This document shows positions 1 to 8,201 of a stretch of 64,000 nt of DNA, piece after piece (positions within the stretch are counted from its first letter, which is position 1; the number at the start of each line of letters is the position of its first letter). A program made the translations under genes and the position numbers. The stretch is from Acidimicrobiia bacterium (GTDB lineage: Bacteria > Actinomycetota > Acidimicrobiia > Acidimicrobiales > Acidimicrobilacustridaceae), in the NCBI GenBank assembly GCA_020832495.1, contig JAFIEP010000029.1:1-64000 (forward strand), written 5' to 3'. The notes beneath the pieces were generated by a model. It had not been told where the DNA came from. It saw only the letters and a program-made list of their open reading frames with translations, and made no database searches.

Positions 1-510
1 GGTGCTGGGGTGGAGAACCGCCCCAGCGACCTGCCCGGTGCGGCCGAGTCCGCACCCGGGATCACGGGCGAGGCACCAGGACAGGGTGTGCGACCACCGG
101 TCGATCCGCCTCGCCCGGCGCCAGGTCCACCACAAGGTGTGCCGCAACCACCGGTCGAGACTCCGGCACCTGGCCCACCGGCGGCACCGCCGGGGCAGAG
201 TGTCGATCCGCCGGGACCTCCGCCGGCACCGCCTGCCCAAGGTGGTCAGGCCCCGCCCGGACCGGGCGGGGCGCCACCGCAACCGCCGGGTCCGCCGGGC
301 GACATCCCTGGTCAGGGCGGACAGCCGCCGGGCCAGGGATCCGGCGCGCCAGCGGCACCACCGGGGCAGGGCACCCCGGGCGCACCACCACAGGACTCAC
401 CGGGAGGGAACCCCGGCCAGGGCGGAGCATCGCCCGGGCAGGGGAATGTGCAGGGAGACGGGAACCCTGGTCAGGGCGGCGGGAACCCCCCTGGCCAGGG
501 TAGGAGCTGA
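1..510 (+). CDS. C-terminal part of a Pro/Gly/Gln-rich low-complexity protein (5' truncated by window edge)
   Basis: The frame is open from the left edge and stops at the TGA at 508-510, so only about 169 C-terminal codons are seen. The visible part is almost entirely Pro, Gly, Gln and Ala: first PP-rich blocks, then reiterated PPGQG and GNPGQGG units, with no Cys and hardly any hydrophobic residues. Such a chain should be extended and unstructured, as in cell-wall-spanning or surface-exposed tails. It lies 50 nt upstream of the first TadE-like gene on the same strand, so it may be the preceding gene of that pilus-type operon. The competing frames are Arg/His-rich and look like shadows. Its N-terminal domain is outside the window, and I do not assign a function. 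Confidence 0.55.
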   Translation, partial: GAGVENRPSDLPGAAESAPGITGEAPGQGVRPPVDPPRPAPGPPQGVPQPPVETPAPGPPAAPPGQSVDPPGPPPAPPAQGGQAPPGPGGAPPQPPGPPGDIPGQGGQPPGQGSGAPAAPPGQGTPGAPPQDSPGGNPGQGGASPGQGNVQGDGNPGQGGGNPPGQGRS

Positions 511-560
511 GAGCGCACCCGCCGCAGGCGAGTGCCACGAGGATCGGATGACGTGAACAC

Positions 561-1115
561 ATGAGCGACACAGCGCTGAGAGCCGGGGGGGATGACAGCG
601 TGACAGCACCATCGACTGCGCAGATCAACGGGTCATCCAGCCCTCGGGCACTTCGGTGGCGACGGCCGGTGGCCGACGACCGCGGAGCTGCGATGGTGGA
701 GTTCGCTTTGGTGTTGCCGGTGCTGCTGATCTTGTTGTTCGGCATCTTCGAGTTCGGCTATGCGTTCGGGCAGTACCTTGATGTTCGTCACGCTGCCAGG
801 GAGGGCACGCGGCTGGCGGTGGTCGACTTTGCAGGCAACGACGTGCAGGGCGGCGCCCAGTCATCGGCCATCGTCGCCGAGACCTGCTCTCGCATGGAGA
901 TGGCGACGGACGCCACGGTCACCATCAGCACTGCCGAGGGTTCGTCGTTCGAACAGGGTGGCTTCGTGGAGGTGACCGTTTCGGCGCCCGCCGAACAGGT
1001 CACCGGCTTCTTCTCGGCGGTGCTCGACTCGGTCAACCTGTCGAGCACCGTGCAGGGGCGCATTGAAGTGAACCCCCGCTTCGCGGTGCCACACACGGAG
1101 GCTTGTCCCTCATGA
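561..1115 (+). CDS. TadE-like pilus assembly protein, copy 1
   Basis: Small membrane-anchored pseudopilin-like protein of the Tad (tight adherence/Flp pilus) family, 184 aa. After a polar N-terminus of about 43 residues comes DDRGAAMVEFALVLPVLLILLFG-type sequence: the TadE prepilin-like signature, with Glu five residues into the hydrophobic helix and one transmembrane segment. The rest, roughly residues 75-184, is an extracellular domain that includes the DVRHAAREGTRLA stretch typical of the family. The stop overlaps the ATG of the TadG-like gene by 4 nt (ATGA), so the two are translationally coupled. A second pair follows at 3294-5458, clearly homologous. TadE/TadG-like proteins are minor pilins or pilus-associated surface proteins; the motor and secretin genes of a Tad system are not in this window. 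The start ATG lacks a strong ribosome site and an internal start is possible. Confidence 0.85.
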   Translation: MSDTALRAGGDDSVTAPSTAQINGSSSPRALRWRRPVADDRGAAMVEFALVLPVLLILLFGIFEFGYAFGQYLDVRHAAREGTRLAVVDFAGNDVQGGAQSSAIVAETCSRMEMATDATVTISTAEGSSFEQGGFVEVTVSAPAEQVTGFFSAVLDSVNLSSTVQGRIEVNPRFAVPHTEACPS

Positions 1116-2665
1116 GCACCGAAGCAACCAGTCGCACAGGCCGGGTTTCGCTGTGGGGGCGATCCTTCGGGCGTGCCCGGGATGACGGTGGTGCCGTCAT
1201 CCCGCTGACGGCCCTCGGGATCGTGGCGCTGGTGGCGTTCGTCGGGTTCGCCGTGGATGTCGGTTTGGCGTTCAACGAGCGTCGACAGGAGCAGGCTGCC
1301 GTCGACATGGCCACGCTGTCGGTGGTCCGCCTGGCGTTCGATGACACAGGTGTCACCACCGACGACCTGTTCGACGAGGCGATCAGGTTGAGCCTGGCCA
1401 ACATGGACGGTTCGGTATCCGAAGCAGAGTGGCGTGAGCGCTTCCTGGAGTGCACCGATCCCGGCCGGGTGGCCGCTGGCTACACGGTTCCGCTCACGAC
1501 GAGCGACGGGGTTGTGGATTGCATCAGCGTGACGCCGGATGTGAGTGCGTTGAGGATGCGACTCCCCGACACCGACGTGCAGACGGTCTTCGCATCGGTG
1601 GTCGGTTTCGACAACTGGACGGTCTCGGCGTTCGCCGAGGCGGGACTTGTCGAGCGCGCTGCTCCCAACATCATCCCGTTCGCCATGAGCGCCTCGGGCG
1701 AAGCGGCTGGCCGCTACTGCCTGCGGCAGCCCCAGGGCAACAACAACGCGAACACCCCGGCAGCCGAGGATTGCAGCGGGATGTTCCAAGGCAACACGGG
1801 TGTGATCCAGATCGTGCGTCCCTCGTGGGGTGCTCCACCGCACAACTGCAACGGTGGGTTCGCTGCGGTCATCGAACGCAACATCGCCCAGGGCATCGAT
1901 CACATGCTGTCGGCCTACCCCGAGACGAACGTGGTGACTCAGGAGACGTGTCCCAACGTCACGGCCGGACTGAGTCCGAACGAGATCAGCACCGACACCG
2001 GCCAGAACAACATGAACTCCGTCGAACAGGGCCTGATCCTGCGCGGCGACGGCTACTACGAAGACGGTGGGCCGGCCCGGCTGAAGCGGGGGCCGTTCCC
2101 AAAGACCCAGTTCATCAAGTCGCAGGCCCTCGATGACAAGCCGCTGTGGGAGTTCATCGACACCACGTTGAACTTCGGTGTCGACGTGCCTGCATCGTGC
2201 TCGCCGGCGTTCGTGGTCTCGCTGGCCCCAGCGGACTACCGCGTCGGTCTCGACAACTGTTTCGCCGAGTACTACAGCGGCAACTACGACCACCACCTCT
2301 TCACCGAGGAACTGATGGAGAGCCCGCGATTCACGTGGGTGCCAGAGTCGATGGGCGACCTGAGTACAGGCACCGGGTTCTTCTGGTTCCGTATTCAGCA
2401 GTTCCGGCCAGTTTTCATCCAGACGGTGTACTACAACACCGGCAACTGTTGGTGGGGCGTCAACCCGGGCATGGCCAATCAGATGCACAACGAGGGAACA
2501 TGTTGGCAGCTCCCGTCGGCCATCTCGACTGCCTCGGCCAACAGCAACATTTCGTTGCGTGGACTTGGCTCTTACTACTTCCAGTTCGAGATGCTCCCAG
2601 AGGAAATTCTCGAACGCGGCGTGACCGCTGGGGGTCAGGCCAGCGAGTTGGCATTGATTCGCTGA
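1112..2665 (+). CDS. TadG-like (Tad domain) surface protein, copy 1
   Basis: 517 aa. An N-terminal Tad/TadG-like segment (about residues 28-75) contains one hydrophobic helix, ALGIVALVAFVGFAVDVGLA, followed by FNERRQEQAAVD, where family members carry a prepilin-like helix that anchors a periplasmic or extracellular domain. The remaining 440 residues form a large ectodomain with about a dozen Cys. Most Cys motifs (CLRQP, CSGM, CNGG, RVGLDNCF) recur in copy 2, which suggests disulfides. The start is the ATG at 1112, overlapping the tadE-like stop, rather than a TTG nine bases earlier. The likely role is pilus-associated adhesion or surface display, inferred from the family and operon; the ectodomain itself matches nothing I recognise. 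Confidence 0.85.
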   Translation: MSTEATSRTGRVSLWGRSFGRARDDGGAVIPLTALGIVALVAFVGFAVDVGLAFNERRQEQAAVDMATLSVVRLAFDDTGVTTDDLFDEAIRLSLANMDGSVSEAEWRERFLECTDPGRVAAGYTVPLTTSDGVVDCISVTPDVSALRMRLPDTDVQTVFASVVGFDNWTVSAFAEAGLVERAAPNIIPFAMSASGEAAGRYCLRQPQGNNNANTPAAEDCSGMFQGNTGVIQIVRPSWGAPPHNCNGGFAAVIERNIAQGIDHMLSAYPETNVVTQETCPNVTAGLSPNEISTDTGQNNMNSVEQGLILRGDGYYEDGGPARLKRGPFPKTQFIKSQALDDKPLWEFIDTTLNFGVDVPASCSPAFVVSLAPADYRVGLDNCFAEYYSGNYDHHLFTEELMESPRFTWVPESMGDLSTGTGFFWFRIQQFRPVFIQTVYYNTGNCWWGVNPGMANQMHNEGTCWQLPSAISTASANSNISLRGLGSYYFQFEMLPEEILERGVTAGGQASELALIR

Positions 2666-3293
2666 TACGCTAAAGGTCTGGATCGTTCCGGCGGTTCGTA
2701 CTGCGCCGCTCGAGGGTGTTGCCAAGGATACGTGAGACGCTGCTGCTCCCCTGAGTGTGCGGGCAGCAATAGAGCGTAATTCTGAGCCCAAATTGAAGCG
2801 GGCCGATGCTCCTGACCGGCGCCCACTCGTTTCAGCGGCCTGTCAGTGATGCTGTTTGCCTGTCCGCACCAGCGTGGGCGTCGTGGCTACGGCCCTCGGT
2901 TGCGGTCGGTGGCGAACAATTGGGTGGGCTGCAAACGGGTGCGGATCGAGTGCCGGGGCGCGCCCCCCGCCGATCTCAACTGGTGGGAGACCACCCGTCC
3001 TCATCGTCGTCTTTCGGTTGGTCCTGTCCATGGTCATGTCGCGGTCGGATGCCCTGTGCAGCCGACGGTGTGGTGTGTCGGCCGCGGCGCTAATGGTCGA
3101 GCTGACACCGCTGACCTCGAGGTGCGTGATACCGGTCGGGCCAGGCACGCGCGGCGCGTGGGTCGACGACACACGCGAACGGTCACAATCAGGTAAGAAA
3201 GAACCGAATAGGGGTTCCAATCCCGGTCCGGCGTTGCTAAGGTGAACGCCAGTGGAGGGCGGCTCCACGATGTAATCCGGTGAAGGCGACACC
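2666..3293 (+). other. 628-nt intergenic region between the two tadE/tadG-like pairs
   Basis: I see no convincing gene here. Open frames exist on both strands, but they overlap one another, are Arg-, Pro- and Ser-rich, and show no recognisable domain, so I treat them as GC-rich shadows. The first 150 bases are less GC-rich than the coding flanks. The right end carries a possible promoter (see next entry) and the leader of the second pair, with a GAAGG ribosome-binding sequence about 10 nt before the ATG at 3294. No strong hairpin follows the stop at 2665, so readthrough from pair 1 into pair 2 is possible. Confidence 0.5.
3215..3243 (+). promoter_or_regulatory. possible promoter for the second tadE/tadG-like pair
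   Basis: TTCCAA at 3215-3220 and TAAGGT at 3238-3243 are spaced 17 nt apart, which fits a SigA-type -35/-10 pair with a poor -35. A start site near 3250 would give a leader of about 44 nt before the ATG at 3294, with GAAGG in the ribosome-binding position. This is a pattern match only. Confidence 0.35.
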
Positions 3294-3809
3294 ATGGAGC
3301 GAAGGCGGATGATAGGTGGCGGCGCGAGTAGTTCGGCGAGCCTGCGAACCCCGAGGTGCCGCTATCCTGCGGCCGACGACCGAGGTGCGGCCATGGTGGA
3401 GTTCGCCATCGTCATGCCGTTCTTGGTGATCCTGCTCTTCGGGATCTTCGAGTTCGGGTATGTGTTCGGCCAGCACCTCGACGTTCGTCACGGTGCCAGG
3501 GAAGGCTCCCGACTGGCCAGCGTGAACTTCGCTCCGACCTCGGAGCAGGGCGAGGCTCGGTCGGCGGCGTTGGTTGCCGAGATCTGCAATGGCATGTCGC
3601 TGGTGACCGAATCCACCGTGAGCCTGGCCTCCGACCAGGCACCTGCTGTGTCGCAGGGTGACTTCGTGGTGGTGACGGTGCAATCGGAGGCCGAACAGGT
3701 CACCGGATTCTTTTCACCCGTGCTGAGCGACCTGACCCTCCGGAGTGCGGTCGAGATGCGAGTCGAGGCGGCGCTCGAGTACTCGATTCCCTACGAAGGA
3801 ACCTGCTGA
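3294..3809 (+). CDS. TadE-like pilus assembly protein, copy 2
   Basis: 171 aa, homologous to the protein at 561-1115 over its whole length. It has the same DDRGAAMVEFA signature, the same hydrophobic helix running into LLFGIFEFGY, the same DVRHGAREGSRLA block, and the same EAEQVTGFFSPVL ending of the extracellular domain (SAPAEQVTGFFSAVL in copy 1). It therefore arose by duplication, but has diverged considerably outside those blocks. The TGA overlaps the ATG of the following TadG-like gene by 1 nt, so the pair organisation is duplicated as a unit. Anchoring is by one N-terminal transmembrane helix. The role is inferred from the family: minor pilin or pilus-associated protein. Confidence 0.85.
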   Translation: MERRRMIGGGASSSASLRTPRCRYPAADDRGAAMVEFAIVMPFLVILLFGIFEFGYVFGQHLDVRHGAREGSRLASVNFAPTSEQGEARSAALVAEICNGMSLVTESTVSLASDQAPAVSQGDFVVVTVQSEAEQVTGFFSPVLSDLTLRSAVEMRVEAALEYSIPYEGTC

Positions 3810-5458
3810 TGCAGCCGATGACGACGACCCCACAACGGCACGACTTGTCAGTGCGCACGGCCGAGCGGTCGAGTCGCAATCCCGTTCGACGCTTCCTGGC
3901 GCGCCAGTGCGGGTTGGGGAACCGAGTCTCTGACCGTGGCGCGGTGGCAGTCATCACCGCACTGGGCATCGTGGTCCTGGTTGGCTTCGTCGGCTTCGCC
4001 GTCGATGTCGGCCTCGCCTTCAATGAGCGTCGCCAGGAGCAGAGCGCCGTCGACGCGGCGGTCCTGTCGGCCGCCCATGCAGCGTTGCGGGACGGGCAGA
4101 CCCCCGAACAGGTCTTCGAAGAGGTCGTCCGCATGTCGCACACCAACATGCGCGACGCCGTGCCGATCGATGAGTGGCGCGAGATGTTCCGCAACTGCCA
4201 GGACCCCACCGGCGCAGGACAGGGGTACCTTCCGTTCGTGGTGAACGGCGATCCCGTGCCGTGCCTCAGTTTCGGCCCAGAGTTTGATCGTATCCGCGTG
4301 AAGCTTCCCGAGACCGAGCTCCCGACGGCCTTCGCCGGTGTGGTCGGTCACGACTCATGGACCATTACGGCGGCGGCGGAAGCTGGCCTGGTGCCGGGGA
4401 ACGCCTCTCCGAACGTGCTGCCGTTCGCCCTGCCGAGCGCACCGGACAACGGCTTCCGCGACTGTCTGCGGCAGCCGCCGGCAGGCCTGTCGATCCCTCC
4501 TGAGGAATGCACCGGCATGAGCACGAACGGGAGCCCGGGCAACTCCGGGGTGATCCACCTGACTCGACCGACCGACATCAATGCCGGCGGTGGGAACGCG
4601 TGCAACGGCAATGCGGCGCTGACCGTCGAGTACAACGCCGCGATGGGTGCCGACCACATGCTGTCGGTCTACGTGCCGCCCGGTCTGGGTGGGACCGCCC
4701 CCCCTGTCAATGAACTTGACTCCTGCCGTGACGGATTGATCCCCCCGGCCGAGCCGAACCAGTTCACCCCGGACACCGGTACGGCCAACATGGCAGCTCT
4801 GTTCAACGGACTGGTCCGGGGGGCCACGTTCCCCGACGGTGAGCCAGCCCGACTCCAGCGTGGGCCGTTCCCGAAGGACGTCGTCATCAACGGGGACAAC
4901 ATCGACAGCCACGGCCTGTGGAACTTCATCGATGACCGCCACTTCAACCCCGACAATGGGCGCCTACCGACGAGCTGTAACCCCGACTTCATCCTGACAC
5001 TCGCCCCCGAGGATCCAAGGGTCGGTCTCGACAACTGCTTCGTCGACTACTGGGTGATGGTTGAGAACGCCAAGGCGGCCGGGACGCAGATGCCTCCGCC
5101 GCTCTTCACCACCGAGGTGCTCGAGAGCCCGAGGTTCGGCTGGGTGCCTGAGATCTGGCAGTCGAACATGCAGGGGAACCAGCCCCGGACCATCAAGCGG
5201 TTCCGCCCCTTGTTCATCCAGACGCTCTACTTCCAACAGGGCAACAACCGCTACGCCTTCGACCCCGGCGTGCACAACTGTCGCTACCGCCGGTACCAGG
5301 GAGGGACCTTCCAGGGGTGCACCACAGGGAACGTGCAGCACTTCCGGCAGGCGTCGGCTTACTTCCTCGCCACCGAGGCCATGCTGCCCCTCGAGGTGTA
5401 CACCCAGGGCATCACCGCTGGTGGAGGGAACGAGAACGCCATCGCTCTCGTGCGCTGA
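3809..5458 (+). CDS. TadG-like (Tad domain) surface protein, copy 2
   Basis: 549 aa, paralogue of the protein at 1112-2665. The N-terminal block ALGIVVLVGFVGFAVDVGLA plus FNERRQEQSAVD is nearly identical to copy 1. The ectodomain then shares CLRQPP, ECTGM, HMLSVY, RGPFPK and RVGLDNCF landmarks with copy 1, in the same order and with conserved Cys, but carries different insertions. One is a Pro/Gly-rich loop near residues 285-315, another an extra region around residue 420. The shared QFRP/RFRP-F-IQT-YF block marks the C-terminal third. The pair is followed by a strong hairpin, so the transcription unit ends here. Function is inferred: a surface or pilus-tip component with a disulfide-stabilised ectodomain. 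Confidence 0.85.
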   Translation: MQPMTTTPQRHDLSVRTAERSSRNPVRRFLARQCGLGNRVSDRGAVAVITALGIVVLVGFVGFAVDVGLAFNERRQEQSAVDAAVLSAAHAALRDGQTPEQVFEEVVRMSHTNMRDAVPIDEWREMFRNCQDPTGAGQGYLPFVVNGDPVPCLSFGPEFDRIRVKLPETELPTAFAGVVGHDSWTITAAAEAGLVPGNASPNVLPFALPSAPDNGFRDCLRQPPAGLSIPPEECTGMSTNGSPGNSGVIHLTRPTDINAGGGNACNGNAALTVEYNAAMGADHMLSVYVPPGLGGTAPPVNELDSCRDGLIPPAEPNQFTPDTGTANMAALFNGLVRGATFPDGEPARLQRGPFPKDVVINGDNIDSHGLWNFIDDRHFNPDNGRLPTSCNPDFILTLAPEDPRVGLDNCFVDYWVMVENAKAAGTQMPPPLFTTEVLESPRFGWVPEIWQSNMQGNQPRTIKRFRPLFIQTLYFQQGNNRYAFDPGVHNCRYRRYQGGTFQGCTTGNVQHFRQASAYFLATEAMLPLEVYTQGITAGGGNENAIALVR

Positions 5459-5482
5459 GCAACGTTTGCAACGCGGAACCAA

Positions 5483-5524
5483 ACGAGGAGCCACGGCTGT
5501 CCAGCGACAGCCGTGGCTCCTCGT
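5483..5524 (+). terminator. 18-bp perfect hairpin after the Tad-like genes
   Basis: Positions 5483-5500 and 5507-5524 are perfect inverted repeats of 18 bp around the 6-nt loop CCAGCG. The hairpin starts 25 nt after the stop at 5458 and is not followed by a T-run. Its position and strength fit a terminator of the non-canonical (U-less) actinobacterial kind. It ends 30 nt before the -10-like box of the next gene. Confidence 0.75.
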
Positions 5525-5554
5525 GCATGCCGCCATTCTCCTCATGGCCTGCGG

Positions 5555-5560
5555 TAGCGT
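5555..5560 (+). promoter_or_regulatory. -10-like box for a leaderless start at 5567
   Basis: TAGCGT ends exactly 6 nt before the ATG at 5567, so transcription would begin at or next to the start codon. No Shine-Dalgarno match precedes that ATG, which fits a leaderless mRNA. Confidence 0.45.
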
Positions 5561-5566
5561 CGGTCG

Positions 5567-7000
5567 ATGGCCTCGATCAGCGACCGTGGCACCCGGCACG
5601 CTGAAGGGGTGTCCCAGCGGCCGATGGTGACGCACGACGCCACCTCACCCCCCGCCATGTGGGCGGTGGGCCGCGTGCTCATCGTGGCCTCCCTGCTGGC
5701 CTTCGGCGTGGCCACCTTCTTCGCCGCTCGGCCGGTCGTGAATCCCGGGGTGCAGGATTGCGGGGCACCGTTGGCGTACATCGTCACCAACACCGCCGAT
5801 GCCGAGGTGCCGCCGGCGGCCGCCGACCCCACGGTGGACGCCCCCAGGTTGCGATCCCAGCCGCCCTGCTCCCGCCGGGTGGCGGTGGAATTGACCCGAG
5901 CCGGCATGGCCACCGCCACTGGGGTGGCACTCGGGGTTGTCGGGGTGATGCTCGGGTTGCTCGACGACCGACTGGCCCGCAGACGGGCACCGCGGTTCGA
6001 GTCGCTGGTGCGGCCTCGACCGACCGATGCACCGACACGAGCGTTCGATCCGGTGCCCACCCGACCCGAGGACCTGGCCGGCGACCGGCTGCCGCCGGCG
6101 GAGCCGATCCAGGTCGTGGTGCTGGTGCTGGCCTTCCCGGCGACCTTGGCGGTGGCGCTGTGGCTGACCGCCGAGGGTGCCGCCCGACCGTCGGTGCCCT
6201 GGTGGGCCTGGTTGCTGGCCGCCCCACTGGCGGGGGGAACTCGTGCTGCTGCGGCGGGGGCACGACGACCGCTGCGCGACAGCGGGCCGTTCGAGGATCG
6301 TCTCCGTGTGGCCGTGAGTGCGGGATGGCTGGCCCGGGCCCGGCCCGAGCTGACCACGTTCGGCTGTCAGGTCCGCCGACAGATCCGCCGCGGTGCGTCG
6401 CTGGAGCGGGCCCTGGGTGAGGCGGGGGTGCTGGCCGCCGCTGCCCTGGTGGTGCACGGTACGGTGCTGGTGCTGGGCGGCGTTGCCGTGTGGCGGGCCG
6501 ATGACCTGGCGTGGTCCGTGCCCGAGGGGCGCTGGGCGGCGCTGGCGGCGGTGATGGCCGGCGTGGTGGTGGTGGGTGCGAGTCGGGCGCGCCGTCAGGT
6601 CCGAGCGCTGGCCATCAGCGTCGACCGGTCCTCGTGGGCGGCGCTGGCCGACCCGGCACGCCGACCGCTGGCGGTTCACGCCCTCGGCGGCGCAGTGGTC
6701 CAGTTCGTGGCGGAACTCGCCGTGCTGTGGTTGCTGGTCGAAGCCGCAGGTGGTGAGGTGCCGCTGGTGGTGCTGGCTTGGCTGTGGGCCGTCACCGTGG
6801 CGGTGGCGAACGTCGGTGACGTCACCCCTGGGGGTGCCGGCGTGGCCGAAGGTGCATTGGCGGTGCTGTTGGTGCTCGTCGGCGTGGCCGGCCCGGTGGC
6901 CGTGGTGGTGGCGGTGGCCACCCGGCTCGTCACGTTCTGGATCCCCTGCGCGGTGGGCGCCGTCGCCTCACGTTGGTGGCCGGTGGTCACCGAGCGGTGA
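5567..7000 (+). CDS. multi-pass membrane protein of the lysylphosphatidylglycerol synthase TM / flippase-like family
   Basis: 477 aa. One hydrophobic helix near residues 28-46 is followed by a soluble loop with two Cys. After it come a second helix, a charged loop, and a C-terminal block of several helices. Near residues 420-432 stands GDVTPGGAGVAEGAL, the PGGxGxxE signature of the UPF0104/LPG-synthase transmembrane family, whose members translocate or modify lipids or lipid-linked sugars. The extra N-terminal loop is unusual. The ATG at 5567 is preferred because of the TAGCGT box. Alternatives are GTG 5609 and ATG 5624, the latter with AAGGGG 14 nt upstream. It is alone on this strand between a terminator and a convergent gene. 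The substrate is unknown. Confidence 0.75.
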   Translation: MASISDRGTRHAEGVSQRPMVTHDATSPPAMWAVGRVLIVASLLAFGVATFFAARPVVNPGVQDCGAPLAYIVTNTADAEVPPAAADPTVDAPRLRSQPPCSRRVAVELTRAGMATATGVALGVVGVMLGLLDDRLARRRAPRFESLVRPRPTDAPTRAFDPVPTRPEDLAGDRLPPAEPIQVVVLVLAFPATLAVALWLTAEGAARPSVPWWAWLLAAPLAGGTRAAAAGARRPLRDSGPFEDRLRVAVSAGWLARARPELTTFGCQVRRQIRRGASLERALGEAGVLAAAALVVHGTVLVLGGVAVWRADDLAWSVPEGRWAALAAVMAGVVVVGASRARRQVRALAISVDRSSWAALADPARRPLAVHALGGAVVQFVAELAVLWLLVEAAGGEVPLVVLAWLWAVTVAVANVGDVTPGGAGVAEGALAVLLVLVGVAGPVAVVVAVATRLVTFWIPCAVGAVASRWWPVVTER

Positions 7001-7056
7001 CCCACGGCGGCGGGTTCCTCAACCTTTGATGGGGGGGTACCGGTCGTCGCCGCTGG

Positions 7057-8166
7057 TCAGCCCACGTCGTCGGGTCGGTGCCGGCGGCTGGCGGTGGCTT
7101 CGGGCGGCAGGTACACGGGCTGGCCGTCGGTCGGGGGCGGCGGGGTCCACACGGCGGAGGTGGTGTCCGGTGCATCGGCGTAGAACTGCGCGTACCACTT
7201 GCGGAACTTGAGGAAGGGCGGGTCGGTGTCGGCCAACGCTGGCCGCGTGAGATGCGCCTTGTTCTCCCAGATGGGCCGGTCCTCCTCGAGTTGCTTGCAC
7301 ACCTCCGAGATGAAGGCCTTGCCCACCCCCGAGGTGGCGTCGCCGTCGTCGAGTCGGCGTACCTTGAAGCTGAAGCGCACCTCGCAGCGGGTGGCGTCGA
7401 CGGGGATGGCGGCGCCGATGAGGAAGGTGTCGACGATCCCGCTGAAGCGGGTGATGCCCATGCCCGGACCGTGGTTGTCCACGTCGATGCGACCGTCCAC
7501 CACCCCACGTGGGGTGGGGAACCGCTGGATCGACCGCATGCTGGCCACGTGCCCCTCGGTGTCGTAGGACTGGATCTCGGGCACGATCTCGGTGTTGTGC
7601 ACGTAGCGGAAGTGGGGGCCGTCCACCGCGTTCTCGCCCAATTCCTGGGTGGCTGCGGCCACGCTGAAGTGGCGGGTGGACCAGTCGGTGAAGGCCGGGT
7701 CGTGGAGTTCTTCGGGTTCGTGCAGCGGCCAGTGTGGTTCGTCGCCGTGGGGATGGAACCAGGCATAGAGGAAGTGGTCACCCAGTTCGACGAGGGGGTA
7801 GCTGCCGATGGTGGCCCGGGCGTTGGTGCGCTCCGAGTAGGGGATGGCGGTGTTGGTGCCGTCGCCGCAGAACCGCCAGCCGTGGAACGGGCAGGCCAGG
7901 TCGGTGCCGATGACCGATCCACCGTGGCCCAGATGGGCCCCGAGGTGGGGACAGAAGGCGTCGTTGAGGTGGGCAACGCCCTCCTCGTCGCGCCACAGCA
8001 CCAGATGGCGGCCGAAGTAGTAGCGGGGGAGAACCTGGCCGCGCTCGAGTTCGTGCGACCAGGCCACCTGGAACCACCCGAACGGAATGCCGAAGGGGTA
8101 GCGGCCCTCGGGTTCGGTTGCCGGCGGCGCCGTGGCGGCCGCTCCGTTCGGGGTGGTGGTGGCCAT
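7057..8166 (-). CDS. Rieske [2Fe-2S] non-heme iron oxygenase, KshA/DAF-36-like
   Basis: 369 aa terminal oxygenase component. The Rieske cluster motif is complete: C72-x-H74 (FCPHLGAHLGHGG) and C92-x2-H95 (CPFHGW). The catalytic mononuclear iron site is recognisable at GENAVDGPHFRYVHN, with D182, H185 and H190. The sequence style (PYSERT, then FRYVHN) resembles the steroid-acting group that includes 3-ketosteroid 9-alpha-hydroxylase KshA and cholesterol 7-desaturase DAF-36. Substrate and redox partner are not shown; a ferredoxin/reductase pair lies 11 kb away. The ATG at 8166 follows a TAGACT box by 6 nt. A KstR-like operator sits just upstream, so sterol-linked regulation is likely. It follows the amidohydrolase gene, whose stop overlaps that operator. 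Confidence 0.85.
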   Translation of the reverse strand: MATTTPNGAAATAPPATEPEGRYPFGIPFGWFQVAWSHELERGQVLPRYYFGRHLVLWRDEEGVAHLNDAFCPHLGAHLGHGGSVIGTDLACPFHGWRFCGDGTNTAIPYSERTNARATIGSYPLVELGDHFLYAWFHPHGDEPHWPLHEPEELHDPAFTDWSTRHFSVAAATQELGENAVDGPHFRYVHNTEIVPEIQSYDTEGHVASMRSIQRFPTPRGVVDGRIDVDNHGPGMGITRFSGIVDTFLIGAAIPVDATRCEVRFSFKVRRLDDGDATSGVGKAFISEVCKQLEEDRPIWENKAHLTRPALADTDPPFLKFRKWYAQFYADAPDTTSAVWTPPPPTDGQPVYLPPEATASRRHRPDDVG

Positions 8167-8172
8167 GCCGCC

Positions 8173-8178
8173 AGTCTA
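8173..8178 (-). promoter_or_regulatory. -10-like box for the Rieske oxygenase gene (leaderless)
   Basis: On the minus strand TAGACT ends 6 nt before the ATG at 8166, which predicts transcription from the start codon. The KstR-like operator begins 10 bp upstream of the box, where a bound repressor would block polymerase. Confidence 0.55.
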
Positions 8179-8187
8179 GGGCAGGAC

Positions 8188-8201
8188 TAGAACGTGTTCT
8201 A
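8188..8201. promoter_or_regulatory. KstR-like operator TAGAACGTGTTCTA
   Basis: The 14-mer matches TnnAACnnGTTnnA, the published consensus for the TetR-family cholesterol regulator KstR of mycobacteria and rhodococci. Including flanks it is CTAGAAC-GT-GTTCTAG, a perfect 7-bp dyad. It lies 22 bp upstream of the Rieske start and overlaps the stop codon of the amidohydrolase gene. No kstR gene is in the window. Confidence 0.65.

Noticed and set aside
3208-3245. GGGTTCCAATCCC resembling a tRNA T-arm
   Set aside because: The position after TTC should be a purine but is C, and no anticodon or D-arm or acceptor stem can be fitted around it.
2806-3245. Several overlapping plus- and minus-strand frames in the intergenic region between the two Tad-like pairs
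   Set aside because: They overlap each other in different frames, lack ribosome sites and show no domain, so none is a convincing gene.
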